A DNA stretch of 54,004 nucleotides from Clostridiales bacterium (GCA_012523185.1 JAAYIY010000013.1:1-54004), one strand, 5' to 3'. Positions 44,066-53,822 are shown, counted from the stretch's first letter. Notes: generated by a model from the sequence alone, not told the origin. Program-made: numbers and translations.

Positions 44066-45055
44066 GAGCTTTACAAGCTCCGCGGCGGATGCGCCGAAAA
44101 TATAGTCGTCTAAATTGATCCCCGAAATTGCGCCCGCAACCGCGGTCGGCTCATAGGGGGTCTTTTTTAATATATTTTCCACATCCGATATTTCTTTGAC
44201 ACCAAAAAAGTCGCCGAAGATGCGTATATCGGAGATGGTGTCGTTTTTGATGTCGAATGCGGCGGTGACAAGTCCGCCGCCTGTCATTGCCGACTTTTCA
44301 ACAGAATAGGGTGGCGCGCCGCCGAAGTTCCAAAGAAAGGTGTCATATTTGTCGGCGGCAAGCTGTGCCACGGCGTCCTCGTCGCGGTCGGAAAGCTCAT
44401 ATCTGACACAATGTTCGCTCTCGGTCAGGTGCTTTGAAAGCCCATCGGCAAACTCGGTTACGCTCATGTCCGCCGCAAGGTGCGGTCGTATGTTTGTGAC
44501 ACGGCTTTTAACAGATTTTATGCCTTTTGCGCTGAGCTTCAGCGGGTTGGGGCTTAATGCCCTTGCAAGAGTTTCGAGTGAAGCGTCGAAAAGAAGTGTG
44601 CCGTGCAGCATAACCCTGCCGCGGCAGTTTGTCTGCGCGCTGCCGGAAACCTTCATTCCGCCGACAAGAATGTCGTTTCTGCCGGAAAACTCCGCGTCAA
44701 GCCCTATAAGGCGCAGATAGCCGACGACAGGCTCAAGATATTCCTTGAAGTCCGCCATGCCGTCTTGACCGTTTTTTATAAATGTGAAATTGATGTTGCC
44801 GAGATCGTGAAACACTGCGCCGCCGCCGGTGAGCCGCCTGATTACAGTCACGCCGTTTTCACGGACAAAATTTATGTCAAGCTCCGCGTAGGCGTTTTGG
44901 TTTCGCCCGATTATTATAGACGGCTCGTTGCGCCAAAGCATTATGAAGTTTTCACGGCGCCCGCGCAGAAAATGCTCCTCGGCCGCAAGGTTGAACGAAG
45001 GGCTTGTGCGGCTGTGAGCAATTAAACAGACAGGCTCTGTCCCGCCGAAAAGCAT
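44057..45055 (-). CDS. lplA: Lipoate-protein ligase
   Basis: Attaches free lipoate, through lipoyl-AMP, to lipoyl domains. RRLTGGGAVFHDLGNINFTF is the core binding motif (about 72-90), followed by GGMKVSGSAQ and HGTLLFD, then a C-terminal domain present in two-domain LplA (332 residues). ATG 45055 follows GAGGGAGG at 6 nt. It is last in the run with the dehydrogenase complex genes, and its substrate is likely E2 Lys43, encoded at 49129-50373. Confidence 0.92.
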   Translation of the reverse strand: MLFGGTEPVCLIAHSRTSPSFNLAAEEHFLRGRRENFIMLWRNEPSIIIGRNQNAYAELDINFVRENGVTVIRRLTGGGAVFHDLGNINFTFIKNGQDGMADFKEYLEPVVGYLRLIGLDAEFSGRNDILVGGMKVSGSAQTNCRGRVMLHGTLLFDASLETLARALSPNPLKLSAKGIKSVKSRVTNIRPHLAADMSVTEFADGLSKHLTESEHCVRYELSDRDEDAVAQLAADKYDTFLWNFGGAPPYSVEKSAMTGGGLVTAAFDIKNDTISDIRIFGDFFGVKEISDVENILKKTPYEPTAVAGAISGINLDDYIFGASAAELVKLLF

Positions 45056-45136
45056 GGCGCGCCTCCCTCAAAAAGTTTTATCCGCCTCACACAGCCGATT
45101 AAAAAGCAGACTGCGGCAGAGCGGAGCAAAGGCTTG

Positions 45137-47611
45137 TCAGACACCTAATTTTGCCTTTCTTAGCTGCTCTGTTAAAGTGTGATTAGTCGTCGGCGCGTGT
45201 CCTTTGAGCGGCATGATTTTTTCGTTTACCGCGTCGATTATCCAAGACGCCTGAGGGAAAAAATATTCGTCAAACTCAAAAGGCGGAGTTATCCAGTTTT
45301 GCGCTCCGACGACAACAGGCGGCGCGTCAAGATAATCAAAGCAAAGCTCTGTGATGTTTCGAGCGACATCGTTTAAGAAAGAGCCTCTCGCACAGGCGTC
45401 CGAGGTGAGAAGCACCCTGCCTGTTTTTTTGACAGATTCGATTATATCTGTGTAATTGAGCGGAACAAGGCTGTGCAGGTTTATCACTTCGACGGAAACA
45501 TTGTGTTTTTCCTCAAGCAAATTTGCCGCCTCCACCGCTCTGTACAAAGTCGAGCCGATTGTGAGGAAAGTTATGTCGCCGCCCTTGCGCACTGTGTTTG
45601 TGTCCCCGATAGTGATTTCATAGTCCTCCGCCGGAACACCGCCCTTGCGGAACTGCTCGCCGACGTCGTATATTCTTTGGCTTTCAAAAAACACGACGGG
45701 ATCCGTGCCGTTTAAAGCCGATTTCATGAGCCCTTTTGCTTCCCACGGCGTCGCGGGGAAACAGACCTTAAGCCCCGGTATGTGTGCGCACAGCGCGACC
45801 CAATCCTGCGAGTGCTGCGCCCCGTATTTCGATCCGACTGAAACACGCAGGATGACAGGCATTTTTAATATGCCGGCGCTCATGGCCTGCCATTTGGAAA
45901 GCTGGTTAAATATCTCATCGCCTGCACGTCCGATAAAATCGGCATACATCAGCTCAATGACGGCGCGCCCTCCGCAAAGACCGTAGCCGACGGCGGAGCC
46001 GACAATAGCCGACTCGGAGATAGGCGTGTTAAAAAGACGGGAATAGGGGATGGAGCCGGACATATCGCGGTAGACGGCAAAGGCGCCTCCCCAGTCACGC
46101 ACATCCTCACCGTAAGATATGAGCGTCGGATCCTCATAATATTTGTCAATAATCGTTTCGGATATCGCGTCGCGCAGATTAAAAAGCCTTAATTTCGGCG
46201 TGGGCTTTCCGTCTGATTCCACGGCGCGGATTTTTCCTTTGATTTTAACGTAAGCGGCACAGTCGTCCTTATCGGTGAGAACCTCCGGAGGTCTGTCGTC
46301 AAGCTTTTCTTTTCTTTCATTCGAGAACATCATTCGCTCGACGACGGAGCTGTTGTTTTTAAAGTCGGCATATGGAGAAATTTTGACGTCACAAGCCCAT
46401 TCGCAAATCCTTGTCATGCGCTCGGACGTATCGGCAAGTATGTCCTCAAACACCGAATCAGACGCGACATCGGCGTCGACAAGCGACTTTCTGTATGTGA
46501 TAATCGGGTCAAGGCCGCGCCACGCGTCAATTTCGTCCCTGGAGCGGTAAGCGTTTTGATCCGACGTTGAATGACCGCTGAAACGGTATGTCAGCACATC
46601 AAGGAGAACAGGGCCGCCGCCTTTTTTGACAAGCTCTTTTTTTCGCTTGTAGGCTTCGATGACAGCCAGCGGATTAAAGCCGTTTACGCGCTCGGAATGC
46701 ATCTGTGTCGGAGAAATGCCGGCGCCCACTCTCGCAAGCATATCATATGCCATGGTTTCGCCCCTCGTTTGACCGCCCATACCGTAACCGTTATTAAAAA
46801 AGTTGAATATAATGGGCATCCCGCCGTTTTTGCCGTCCTCCCAAAGTGTTTTGAACTGCCCCATGGCTGAAAAGTTTAAAGCCTCCCAGACGGGGCCGCA
46901 CCCCAAAGAGCCGTCTCCGAGGTTGCAGACGACTATACCTTTCTTTTTGTTGCACTTTTTGTAAAGCGCCGCGCCCGCCGCGATGCAGGCGGAGCCGCCG
47001 ACGATGGCGTTGTTTGGATAAACTCCGAACGGCAGGAAAAAGGCGTGCATTGAGCCGCCAAGCCCCATGTGAAAGCCGTTTTCGCGCGCGAAGATTTCAG
47101 TCAGCGCGCCGTAAATGATGAACTCCACGGCAAGCTCCGCGACAGAATCGGGCTTTGACACCTTTTCAACGGCACGAAGTGTCCTGCCGCCCAAAAAGCC
47201 CTCCATTATTGCCATAAGCTCGTCGTCGCCGAGCTTTTCTATCGCTGAAAGCGACTTTGCGAGGATTTCACTGTGGCTTCTGTGGCTTCCGAAAATAAAG
47301 TCGTCTGACGTGAGAAGATAAGCCTCACCGACTGCCGCCGCCTCCTGTCCCAAGGAAAGATGCGCGGGTCCGGGATAAGTCGTCTCAATTCCGTTATAAA
47401 CGCCCTGAGTTTTTATCATGCTTAGCATGGATTCAAATTCGCGCAGAATGGCAATATCGCGATAAATGCGCACAAGGTCGCCTTTTGTGTAATTGTTTTG
47501 ATTTAGCTCATCCTTAACTGACTTGCCGTATGTGTTTACAGGTATGTCCTCAAAGGATATTTTCCCCGCGGCAAGCGTGGCGGCTGGGTCTATATACATA
47601 GATTTCGGCAT
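45137..47611 (-). CDS. 2-oxoacid (acetoin-type) dehydrogenase E1, alpha and beta subunits fused
   Basis: 824 residues. The alpha part (about 40-440) has the TPP motif GDGSLGCGPVWEALNFSAM ... NFFNN (from about 235) and HRSHSEILAK; the beta part (about 474-820) has DPTLISYGEDVRDWGGAF, GAQHSQDW and HSLVPLNYTDI. In most bacteria these are two genes. The E1 oxidatively decarboxylates pyruvate, branched oxoacids or acetoin and hands the acyl to E2 lipoate; substrate is not decided. ATG 47611 is 8 nt from AAAGGA. A 134-bp gap separates it from lpd upstream. Confidence 0.9.
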   Translation of the reverse strand: MPKSMYIDPAATLAAGKISFEDIPVNTYGKSVKDELNQNNYTKGDLVRIYRDIAILREFESMLSMIKTQGVYNGIETTYPGPAHLSLGQEAAAVGEAYLLTSDDFIFGSHRSHSEILAKSLSAIEKLGDDELMAIMEGFLGGRTLRAVEKVSKPDSVAELAVEFIIYGALTEIFARENGFHMGLGGSMHAFFLPFGVYPNNAIVGGSACIAAGAALYKKCNKKKGIVVCNLGDGSLGCGPVWEALNFSAMGQFKTLWEDGKNGGMPIIFNFFNNGYGMGGQTRGETMAYDMLARVGAGISPTQMHSERVNGFNPLAVIEAYKRKKELVKKGGGPVLLDVLTYRFSGHSTSDQNAYRSRDEIDAWRGLDPIITYRKSLVDADVASDSVFEDILADTSERMTRICEWACDVKISPYADFKNNSSVVERMMFSNERKEKLDDRPPEVLTDKDDCAAYVKIKGKIRAVESDGKPTPKLRLFNLRDAISETIIDKYYEDPTLISYGEDVRDWGGAFAVYRDMSGSIPYSRLFNTPISESAIVGSAVGYGLCGGRAVIELMYADFIGRAGDEIFNQLSKWQAMSAGILKMPVILRVSVGSKYGAQHSQDWVALCAHIPGLKVCFPATPWEAKGLMKSALNGTDPVVFFESQRIYDVGEQFRKGGVPAEDYEITIGDTNTVRKGGDITFLTIGSTLYRAVEAANLLEEKHNVSVEVINLHSLVPLNYTDIIESVKKTGRVLLTSDACARGSFLNDVARNITELCFDYLDAPPVVVGAQNWITPPFEFDEYFFPQASWIIDAVNEKIMPLKGHAPTTNHTLTEQLRKAKLGV

Positions 47612-47745
47612 CGATAATTTCCTTTCAAAGCAAACAAAGTTTTATAAAGCGAAGGCAAAATGATTTTTTTGTTAATCGGTATGTTTCGTGTGAGTTTTAA
47701 AGCGGCGCATCGCCGACACGTCAAAAGCGGGCAAAAGATAAGGAA

Positions 47746-49113
47746 CTATATTTCAAACAAAGCTTCCCTTATAACCTCGCAGACAGTCGGGTGGGGGAAC
47801 ACCAGCTCTTTTAAAGAATCTGTTTTAATCTTTGTCTCAATCATGAGTGCCGCGCCGTAAATCATTTCCGACACATAGCTGCCGATGAGGTGGACACCGA
47901 TAATACGGCTGTTTTTTGAGTCAACAACAAGCTTCGCGATGCCGTTTCCTCCGTTTACCTCCGCGATATACCGACCGCTTAATCTCATGCTCACACTGAC
48001 AGTCTTAACGTCGATGCCCTTGTCCGCGGCGCTTTCAGGCGTCTCGCCGACTGACGCGACCTCGGGGTTTGTGTAAATAACTGAAGGAATGGCGGCATAG
48101 CGCATAAAGTCCTTTTTGCCGAGCATATGGTTTACGGCGACTTCCGCCTCCCTGTATGCTGTGTGGGCAAGCATAGACTTGCCGTTTACATCGCCCGCGG
48201 CGTAGACCCCGGGCACATTGGTGCGCATCCTGTCATCTGTTACGACAGCGCCGTTTTCAGTATAAACGCCGATTGCTTCAAGTCCTATCCCGTCGGTAAT
48301 CGGCCTCCTGCCGATTGAAACAAGCACCTTTGACGCGGGAATCGTTTTTTCAGCGCCGTTTTCCGCGTAAGTCACGCTGTCCGCGCCGACAGAAGTCACC
48401 TTGCAGGAGAGCTTAAAAGTAACTCCCGCCTTTTTATAGTTTTTGAGAAGAATATCTGAAATCTCTTTTTCAGTCGCGCCTGCTATTTTGTCAAGCATTT
48501 CAATTACCGTCACGCTTGCGCCCGCGGAATTAAAATATGAAGCCATTTCAAGCCCTATTACTCCGCCGCCGATGATGACAAGGCTTTCGGGAAGCTCAGT
48601 CATGTCGAGTATTTCGCGGTTAGTAAGGCAAAATCCGCTCTCCAAGCCTTCGCGCAGCCCCGGAATGGGAGGAGTGAGCGGCGCGGAGCCCGTCGCTATC
48701 AAAAGCTTGTCGGCAAGATATGTCTCACCGCCGCCTGTCACAAAAAAGCCGTCGCCGGACTTGCCGGTTATAGCCGCCGCGGCGCTGATGACTGTGACGT
48801 TAAGCTTTTTCATCTTCATCCCGATGCCGGAAACAAGTGCCTTGACGACTTTGTTTTTTCGTGCCGTAACGGCAGCGTGGTCGATTGACGCTTCGGAAAC
48901 ACGCACGCCGTAGCCCTCCGCCCGCTTTGCATAGTCAAGGATCTTCGCGGAATTTAAAAGCGCTTTTGAAGGAATACATCCTTCGTTCAGGCACACGCCG
49001 CCGAGCGAGCGCTTTTCAAACAAGGCTGTCTTAAAGCCGGCGGCGGCGGCGCGCTCCGCCGCAAGATATCCGGCAGGGCCGCCTCCGAGAACAATTAAAT
49101 CAAACTTATCCAA
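47746..49113 (-). CDS. lpd: Dihydrolipoamide dehydrogenase (E3)
   Basis: 455 residues. FAD motif LGGGPAGYLAA, redox pair GGVCLNEGCIPSK (Cys41, Cys46), NAD motif VIIGGGVIGLEMA, AAGDVNGKSMLAH, and the C-terminal catalytic His-Glu of FPHPTVCEVIREAL. It reoxidises dihydrolipoate on E2. Start TTG 49113 is 10 nt from AAAGGAG. It begins 15 nt after the E2 stop. Confidence 0.95.
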   Translation of the reverse strand: MDKFDLIVLGGGPAGYLAAERAAAAGFKTALFEKRSLGGVCLNEGCIPSKALLNSAKILDYAKRAEGYGVRVSEASIDHAAVTARKNKVVKALVSGIGMKMKKLNVTVISAAAAITGKSGDGFFVTGGGETYLADKLLIATGSAPLTPPIPGLREGLESGFCLTNREILDMTELPESLVIIGGGVIGLEMASYFNSAGASVTVIEMLDKIAGATEKEISDILLKNYKKAGVTFKLSCKVTSVGADSVTYAENGAEKTIPASKVLVSIGRRPITDGIGLEAIGVYTENGAVVTDDRMRTNVPGVYAAGDVNGKSMLAHTAYREAEVAVNHMLGKKDFMRYAAIPSVIYTNPEVASVGETPESAADKGIDVKTVSVSMRLSGRYIAEVNGGNGIAKLVVDSKNSRIIGVHLIGSYVSEMIYGAALMIETKIKTDSLKELVFPHPTVCEVIREALFEI

Positions 49114-49128
49114 AACAACACAACTCCT

Positions 49129-50373
49129 TTATTTGATGAGCATAGCCGTAAAGTTTTCGAGATATGATATAAGCTCCGACGCAAACCTTGCTTCGGGTGC
49201 GCCGTCGATTATGCGATGGTCATACGTTACGGAAAGCCCCATCGCCTGATAAGGCTTTAATTCGCCGCCGTCGGATTTGAATCGCGTGATGAGGCCGCAA
49301 ACGCCGAGTATCGCTGTTTGCGGCGCGTTTATAACAGGCGTGAACATTTCGACGCCGAGACTGCCTAAATTTGTGACTGTAAATGTCGCGCCGTGCAGGG
49401 CGTCGGGGCTTATGGAGCCGGACTGCGCGCGGCTTGCGAGTGATTTGGACTCTGCTGAAATTTCGTCAAGCGTTTTTTTGTCGGCGTTAAAGATTGTCGG
49501 AACCATCAGCCCTCTTGGTGTATCCATCGCGACGCCTATGTGCGCGTGCTTGAAGCGGCGGACAATATCGCCGTCAACGATATGCGCGTTAAAATCGGGA
49601 AACTTTAAAAGAGTGCGTGAAACGGCATAAAGAATGATGTCGTTCAACGTGATGTTCGGCAAACCAAACCTTTCGGCGCTTGTCTTTATGCGCTTGCGAA
49701 AATCAAGTATATTTGTCGCGTCAAATGAGTGGTGATGCGTCAATTGCGGGATTGATGCCAATGAGCCTGCCATGGCGCCCGCTATGACGCGCCGTATCTT
49801 TGACAAGGCGGCATCTTCATATTCGCTGTCAGGCACTTTAGACTTCGGCGGTTCCTCATCCGCGGCTTCAAGTCCGCCGAGACCGCCGCTGTCGGCAAGA
49901 GCAAGTATATCGCGCTCGACAATCCTACCGCCCGGTCCTGTCGGCGACGCAAGTGACGCTTCAACACCGATTTTTTCAGAAAGATTTTGTGCCCTGGGCG
50001 AAATCTTAAGATTGCCGTCGGCAGGCTCGGCGCGTTCCGAACGAGAATCAGTAAACGTCGTCTCCACCGTCACGGTGGCTTTGTCGGGGGTGGGGCGAAC
50101 AGCCGCGCCGGGGCGCAGGGACGACACGTCGTCTCCCTTTTTGCCGACAGCGCAGACATTTACGAGAACGGGAACCTCATCGCCCTCAAAATAAAATATC
50201 TCAAGCAGTTCGCCCTCCGCCGTGCTTTCGCACTCAAATGAGGCTTTGTCTGTTTCGTAGGTAAAAAGCAAGTCTCCCGCATTAACTTTGTCGCCGACAG
50301 CTTTTTCCCATTTTGTTATCATGCATTCCTCAACCGTGATACCTGCTTTGGGCATCAGCACGCCTGCCGCCAT
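49129..50373 (-). CDS. Dihydrolipoamide acyltransferase (E2) of the 2-oxoacid dehydrogenase complex
   Basis: 414 residues. A single lipoyl domain (1-80) with the lipoylated Lys43 in YETDKASFE; a linker rich in Thr, Pro and acidic residues; the E1/E3-binding domain (about 122-157, KISPRAQNLSEKIG and GGRIVERDI); and the CoA-dependent acyltransferase core with YDHRIIDGAPEA near the C terminus (His and Asp catalytic). ATG 50373 follows AAAGGA at 10 nt. First gene of E2-E3-E1. Confidence 0.93.
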   Translation of the reverse strand: MAAGVLMPKAGITVEECMITKWEKAVGDKVNAGDLLFTYETDKASFECESTAEGELLEIFYFEGDEVPVLVNVCAVGKKGDDVSSLRPGAAVRPTPDKATVTVETTFTDSRSERAEPADGNLKISPRAQNLSEKIGVEASLASPTGPGGRIVERDILALADSGGLGGLEAADEEPPKSKVPDSEYEDAALSKIRRVIAGAMAGSLASIPQLTHHHSFDATNILDFRKRIKTSAERFGLPNITLNDIILYAVSRTLLKFPDFNAHIVDGDIVRRFKHAHIGVAMDTPRGLMVPTIFNADKKTLDEISAESKSLASRAQSGSISPDALHGATFTVTNLGSLGVEMFTPVINAPQTAILGVCGLITRFKSDGGELKPYQAMGLSVTYDHRIIDGAPEARFASELISYLENFTAMLIK

Positions 50374-50513
50374 TTGAATCAAATCCTTTCCGCGTGGGTT
50401 AAAATCGTGTGTTTCGCAAAGGTTGTGCCGTTAACCGCCGAAAAATCATGCGCGGCAGTCAAATCAAGTCAAGTCAAACCAACTCAGACCGTACCGAATC
50501 AGGTCGGGGCAGA

Positions 50514-51770
50514 TTAGATAGGCTTAGCGTTTGCCAAGAGGTATCTTTCCGCCTCGGCATTCCAAAGACCGTTTGTTTTGTCTGTCAGCTTGCGAAGCTC
50601 GGCAAAAAACGGATCCTTCCCTCCGAGCTTGCCGAAATCTGAAATGGCTGTCAGCGGCATGGACACACCTGTGTAAATCAACTTTTTGCCGCCGGGGATT
50701 TTCGGCAAATTAAGCGTTGTGTCAATAACGGCATCAAGACCGCCGACGTGCGTTACAAGAATCGAGGGATTAAGCAGCCCTTTTGAAATCATATCAAGGC
50801 TTTCAAGCATATCATCAACATTGCCGCCTGAGGTGCCGACAATGTGCGTCGATGAGTAATGGACGTTATAAAAGTTGAGCTTTGCCGAAAAGCTTTTGTC
50901 AGTGGGACCCGCGAAAAAGTTGAGACAGCCGTCCTGCGCAAGGATGGCGTCGCCCGTTTCGATGACCGGTGCGACGGGAGCAAAAACAAAAACATCGTCA
51001 AAGCCGCCGTCGGACAGCGAAAGAAGCTCGTTTGCGGCGTCCCTGCCGCTTGTGTTGAGGTAAACAAGCGTCACGCCGTTTTTTGCGGCGCTGTCAGCCG
51101 TCATTATTTCGGACGCCCTTTTAAGCCTGTCTTCGTCAATGTCGGTGACAACAAGCAGCGACGGGCGGCGGGAGCAATTGACGACATAATTTATGGCGGC
51201 AAGCCCCATCGGACCCGCTCCGGCAAGAACAGCCATTTTGCCGCCCTCTTTTATGCCCATTTTATGCTCATAGCTTCCCCTGACAGTGTGATAAGATGCG
51301 TGCAAAGCCCCGACGACACAGGAGACAGGCTCTGTCAGCGAACCCTCGAACATTGCGCTTCCGTTAAAGGGCAGAAGGCAGTCTGTCAGCATAACTTCGT
51401 TGGGGATTATGATGTATGTGGCGTTTCCGCCGATATATTTGTAAGAGTATCCGGGCGCGTCCAACCGCCCCTTATAGTTTAATGCGGGCTGGATAACAAA
51501 TTTGTCGCCGCTTTTATATTTGTGCGCCCATTTTGATCCGACAGAAATAAGCTCTCCGCAAAATTCGTGACCGAGAATAACGGGGTTATCTGCTATGTCG
51601 TCCGGCACGCGCTTGTGAGCGGCGCCCTGCTCCGCCGCCTTATATGACGACATACATATGCTGTCGGACACGACGCGCGCGAGAATCTCGTCGTCGCCGA
51701 TTTCGGGCAGCTCAAATTCCTCAAGCCGCAAATCCCTTTTGCCGTAAAGTCTTACCGCTTTAGTTTTCAT
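50514..51770 (-). CDS. Zinc-binding MDR dehydrogenase, L-sorbose-1-phosphate reductase (SorE)-like
   Basis: 418 residues. The N terminus MKTKAVRLYGKRDLRLEEF and DSICMSSYKAAEQGAAHKRVP, then LGHEFCGELISVG with catalytic zinc residues, are as in SorE-type enzymes. The coenzyme motif is AVLAGAGPMGLAA. The C-terminal HVGGLDAVIDTTLNLPKIPGGKK fits the same subgroup. The sorbose name is by resemblance; a related sugar-alcohol phosphate could be the substrate. ATG 51770 is chosen over the extension to 51812. It is followed by E2 after 140 bp with short direct AAGTC repeats. Confidence 0.8.
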   Translation of the reverse strand: MKTKAVRLYGKRDLRLEEFELPEIGDDEILARVVSDSICMSSYKAAEQGAAHKRVPDDIADNPVILGHEFCGELISVGSKWAHKYKSGDKFVIQPALNYKGRLDAPGYSYKYIGGNATYIIIPNEVMLTDCLLPFNGSAMFEGSLTEPVSCVVGALHASYHTVRGSYEHKMGIKEGGKMAVLAGAGPMGLAAINYVVNCSRRPSLLVVTDIDEDRLKRASEIMTADSAAKNGVTLVYLNTSGRDAANELLSLSDGGFDDVFVFAPVAPVIETGDAILAQDGCLNFFAGPTDKSFSAKLNFYNVHYSSTHIVGTSGGNVDDMLESLDMISKGLLNPSILVTHVGGLDAVIDTTLNLPKIPGGKKLIYTGVSMPLTAISDFGKLGGKDPFFAELRKLTDKTNGLWNAEAERYLLANAKPI

Positions 51771-51807
51771 GTTGATTAAGACCTCATAGTTCAAATTATT
51801 ATAAAGC

Positions 51808-51864
51808 CGCAAAGCCCCGTGCCGACCGCAAAGTCAAGCGCCAATCGCAAAGTCGGGCGCCCCG
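51808..51864. repeat. Three 19-bp tandem repeats
   Basis: Units begin CGCAAAGCCCCG (51808), CGCAAAGTCAAG (51827) and CGCAAAGTCGGG (51846); the last two share most bases and the first is diverged. They lie between the apgM stop and the start of the SorE-like gene. Function unknown; they may be a slippage product. Confidence 0.55.
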
Positions 51865-51873
51865 CACACTCAT

Positions 51874-53085
51874 TTATTCGGCACGCAAAAACCTTTTCAT
51901 TATTTCGTGACCGACATCAATAAAGCTGCCGGTGGCGGCGGCTGTGCGCTCGTTGATTGTTTCAACTCCCACACGCTCGTCGGCGCTGTCGTAAATCATA
52001 TAAGGCACAGGGTCTGTCGCGTGCGTCCCCGTCACAATCGGTGTCGGGTGATCAGGCAGTATCATCAGCCTGAAGCGGCCCTGTGAACGGAGGTAATCAA
52101 GCAGCGGCGGAAGCACAAGCTCGTCGATAAGCTCAATTGACCGCACTTTGTTTTCGGGCTCGTTTCTGTGACCGCACTCGTCGGGCGCCTCAAAGTGAAG
52201 ATATACGAAATCTTGTCCGCCTTTCATTTCGTTGATTGCCGTGAGCGCCTTGCCGCGGAAATTTGTGTCGATGTAGCCTGTCGCGCCGGGCACGCGCGGA
52301 GTGTTCATGCCTGTGAGAAACCCGATGCCGTTTAAAAGATCGACGGCGGAAATAATTGACGCGTTTACCCCGAAAAAGGATTTGAAGGAAGGAAGCTCCG
52401 TATATGTGCCCTCTCCCCAAAGCCAGATTGAGTTTGCGGGAAGCTTGCCGCGCGCGATTCTCTTTTTGTTTATGCGGTGATCCTTTAAAAACTCGTAGCT
52501 TTCACGCATCATGCGGACAAGCTCCGCCGCGTTTTCGTGCTGTGAAATGTAAGGACCGACAACACGATTTGAAATGTCATGAGGCGGTGTCATGCTCCCT
52601 AAATCTGTTGTGCCGCCGTGGACTATGAGACAGTGGCGATAGCTCACGCCGCTGTAAAACGCGTGCCTGTCGCTTCCGAAATGTTCCTCGACAGACCGTA
52701 TGATCTCCGCGGCCTCGTCGCTGCCAATGTCGCCCGCGGAATAATCAAGCATGGTTTTGTCGTCATAGCTTTTATCATCGCTCAATGTCACAAGATTGCA
52801 GCGCAGCGCCACATCGTCGGGAGCCATGACAATGCCGAGGTTTGCGGCCTCAAGTGGAGAGCGCCCCTTGTGATATACGCGCGGGTCATAGCCGAGAACG
52901 CTCAGGTTGGCGACATCGCTGCCGGGGCTTACGCCGTCGGGTATCGTTTTTACAAGCCCGACCTCACTTTTTTTGGCAAGCGAATCAAAGATAGGTTTTT
53001 TTGCCGCTTCCATCGGAGTTTTACCGTCGAGAGCAGGCACCGGGTAATCTGACATACCGTCATAAAGAAGAACAACATACTTCAA
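51874..53085 (-). CDS. apgM: Cofactor-independent phosphoglycerate mutase, ApgM type
   Basis: Interconverts 3- and 2-phosphoglycerate with two metal ions. The archaeal/clostridial ApgM pattern: VVLLYDGMSDYP, the phospho-Ser region SPGSDVANLSVLGYDP, FEAPDECGHRNEP, and ILPDHPTPIVTGTHATDPVPY. 403 residues. Start TTG 53085 is 6 nt from an AGGCGGTG SD; the extension to 53106 lies upstream of it. It follows the ttcA-like gene by 26 nt. Confidence 0.92.
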   Translation of the reverse strand: MKYVVLLYDGMSDYPVPALDGKTPMEAAKKPIFDSLAKKSEVGLVKTIPDGVSPGSDVANLSVLGYDPRVYHKGRSPLEAANLGIVMAPDDVALRCNLVTLSDDKSYDDKTMLDYSAGDIGSDEAAEIIRSVEEHFGSDRHAFYSGVSYRHCLIVHGGTTDLGSMTPPHDISNRVVGPYISQHENAAELVRMMRESYEFLKDHRINKKRIARGKLPANSIWLWGEGTYTELPSFKSFFGVNASIISAVDLLNGIGFLTGMNTPRVPGATGYIDTNFRGKALTAINEMKGGQDFVYLHFEAPDECGHRNEPENKVRSIELIDELVLPPLLDYLRSQGRFRLMILPDHPTPIVTGTHATDPVPYMIYDSADERVGVETINERTAAATGSFIDVGHEIMKRFLRAE

Positions 53086-53111
53086 ATTAAACACCGCCTT
53101 TGGCAAACAAA

Positions 53112-53822
53112 TTAAAATCCGCCGATATGACCGCGGCGCATCGCGCTTAAAATCTTATATCGTATATCCGGACAATCTTTTTCAATCGAATCAAGCAGCT
53201 CTTTTGCTTTTTGGCGCTCCGTGCGGGAGTCGGCAGGGCAGTTTTTTTCAGCTACGGGCAGACACTCGTGCCGCACAACCCTTTCGCAGTCGCTCTCACG
53301 CGCGAAGATCATGGGTCTTATCATGTGCAAATCCTTTTTGGAAAGGTATGTAACAGGAGAAAAGCAGCCGATGCGGGAGCCGTGCAGAAGATTCATCATA
53401 AATGTTTCGGCGGCATCGTCTAAGTGGTGCCCCAGCGCTATTTTGCTGCATCCGGCGGTCTTTGCCTCGTCGTGGAGAGCCCCGCGCCGCATACGCGAGC
53501 AAAGACTGCATGGGTTGGGTTCCTTGCGGATATCAAAAACCACCTGACCTATCTGCGTGCGCTTTACAATGTGCGGGACGCCGATTTTTTCGCAAAGGCG
53601 CCGAAGGTCGCTGTAATCAGTTTCAACGCCGCCAAAGCTAAGATCAAGAGAAATTGCGCACAGCTCATATTTTTTCGGATAAAACAGGCGCATCCGCGCC
53701 AAGGCATAAAGCATGGCGACGGAATCCTTGCCGCCGGAAAGACCAACAGCGACTTTGTCGCCGTCTTGAATCATGCCGTATGTATCCATGGCGGAGCGCA
53801 TATATGCCATAAGCTTGCGCAT
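53112..53822 (-). CDS. TtcA-like tRNA-thiolation ATP-pyrophosphatase
   Basis: 236 residues. PP-loop VGLSGGKDSVAM (about 27-37), CSLC pair (about 105) and GHHLDDAAETFMMNLLH, as in TtcA, which thiolates C32 of tRNA using an Fe-S cluster. A further Cys in the C-terminal region (RHECLPVAEKNCP) could complete the cluster. It could instead be a TilS-related protein, but the C-x-x-C favours TtcA. The frame is open to 53996, through the repeat; ATG 53822 starts the conserved domain, with a weak SD. It ends 26 nt before apgM starts. Confidence 0.85.
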   Translation of the reverse strand: MRKLMAYMRSAMDTYGMIQDGDKVAVGLSGGKDSVAMLYALARMRLFYPKKYELCAISLDLSFGGVETDYSDLRRLCEKIGVPHIVKRTQIGQVVFDIRKEPNPCSLCSRMRRGALHDEAKTAGCSKIALGHHLDDAAETFMMNLLHGSRIGCFSPVTYLSKKDLHMIRPMIFARESDCERVVRHECLPVAEKNCPADSRTERQKAKELLDSIEKDCPDIRYKILSAMRRGHIGGF

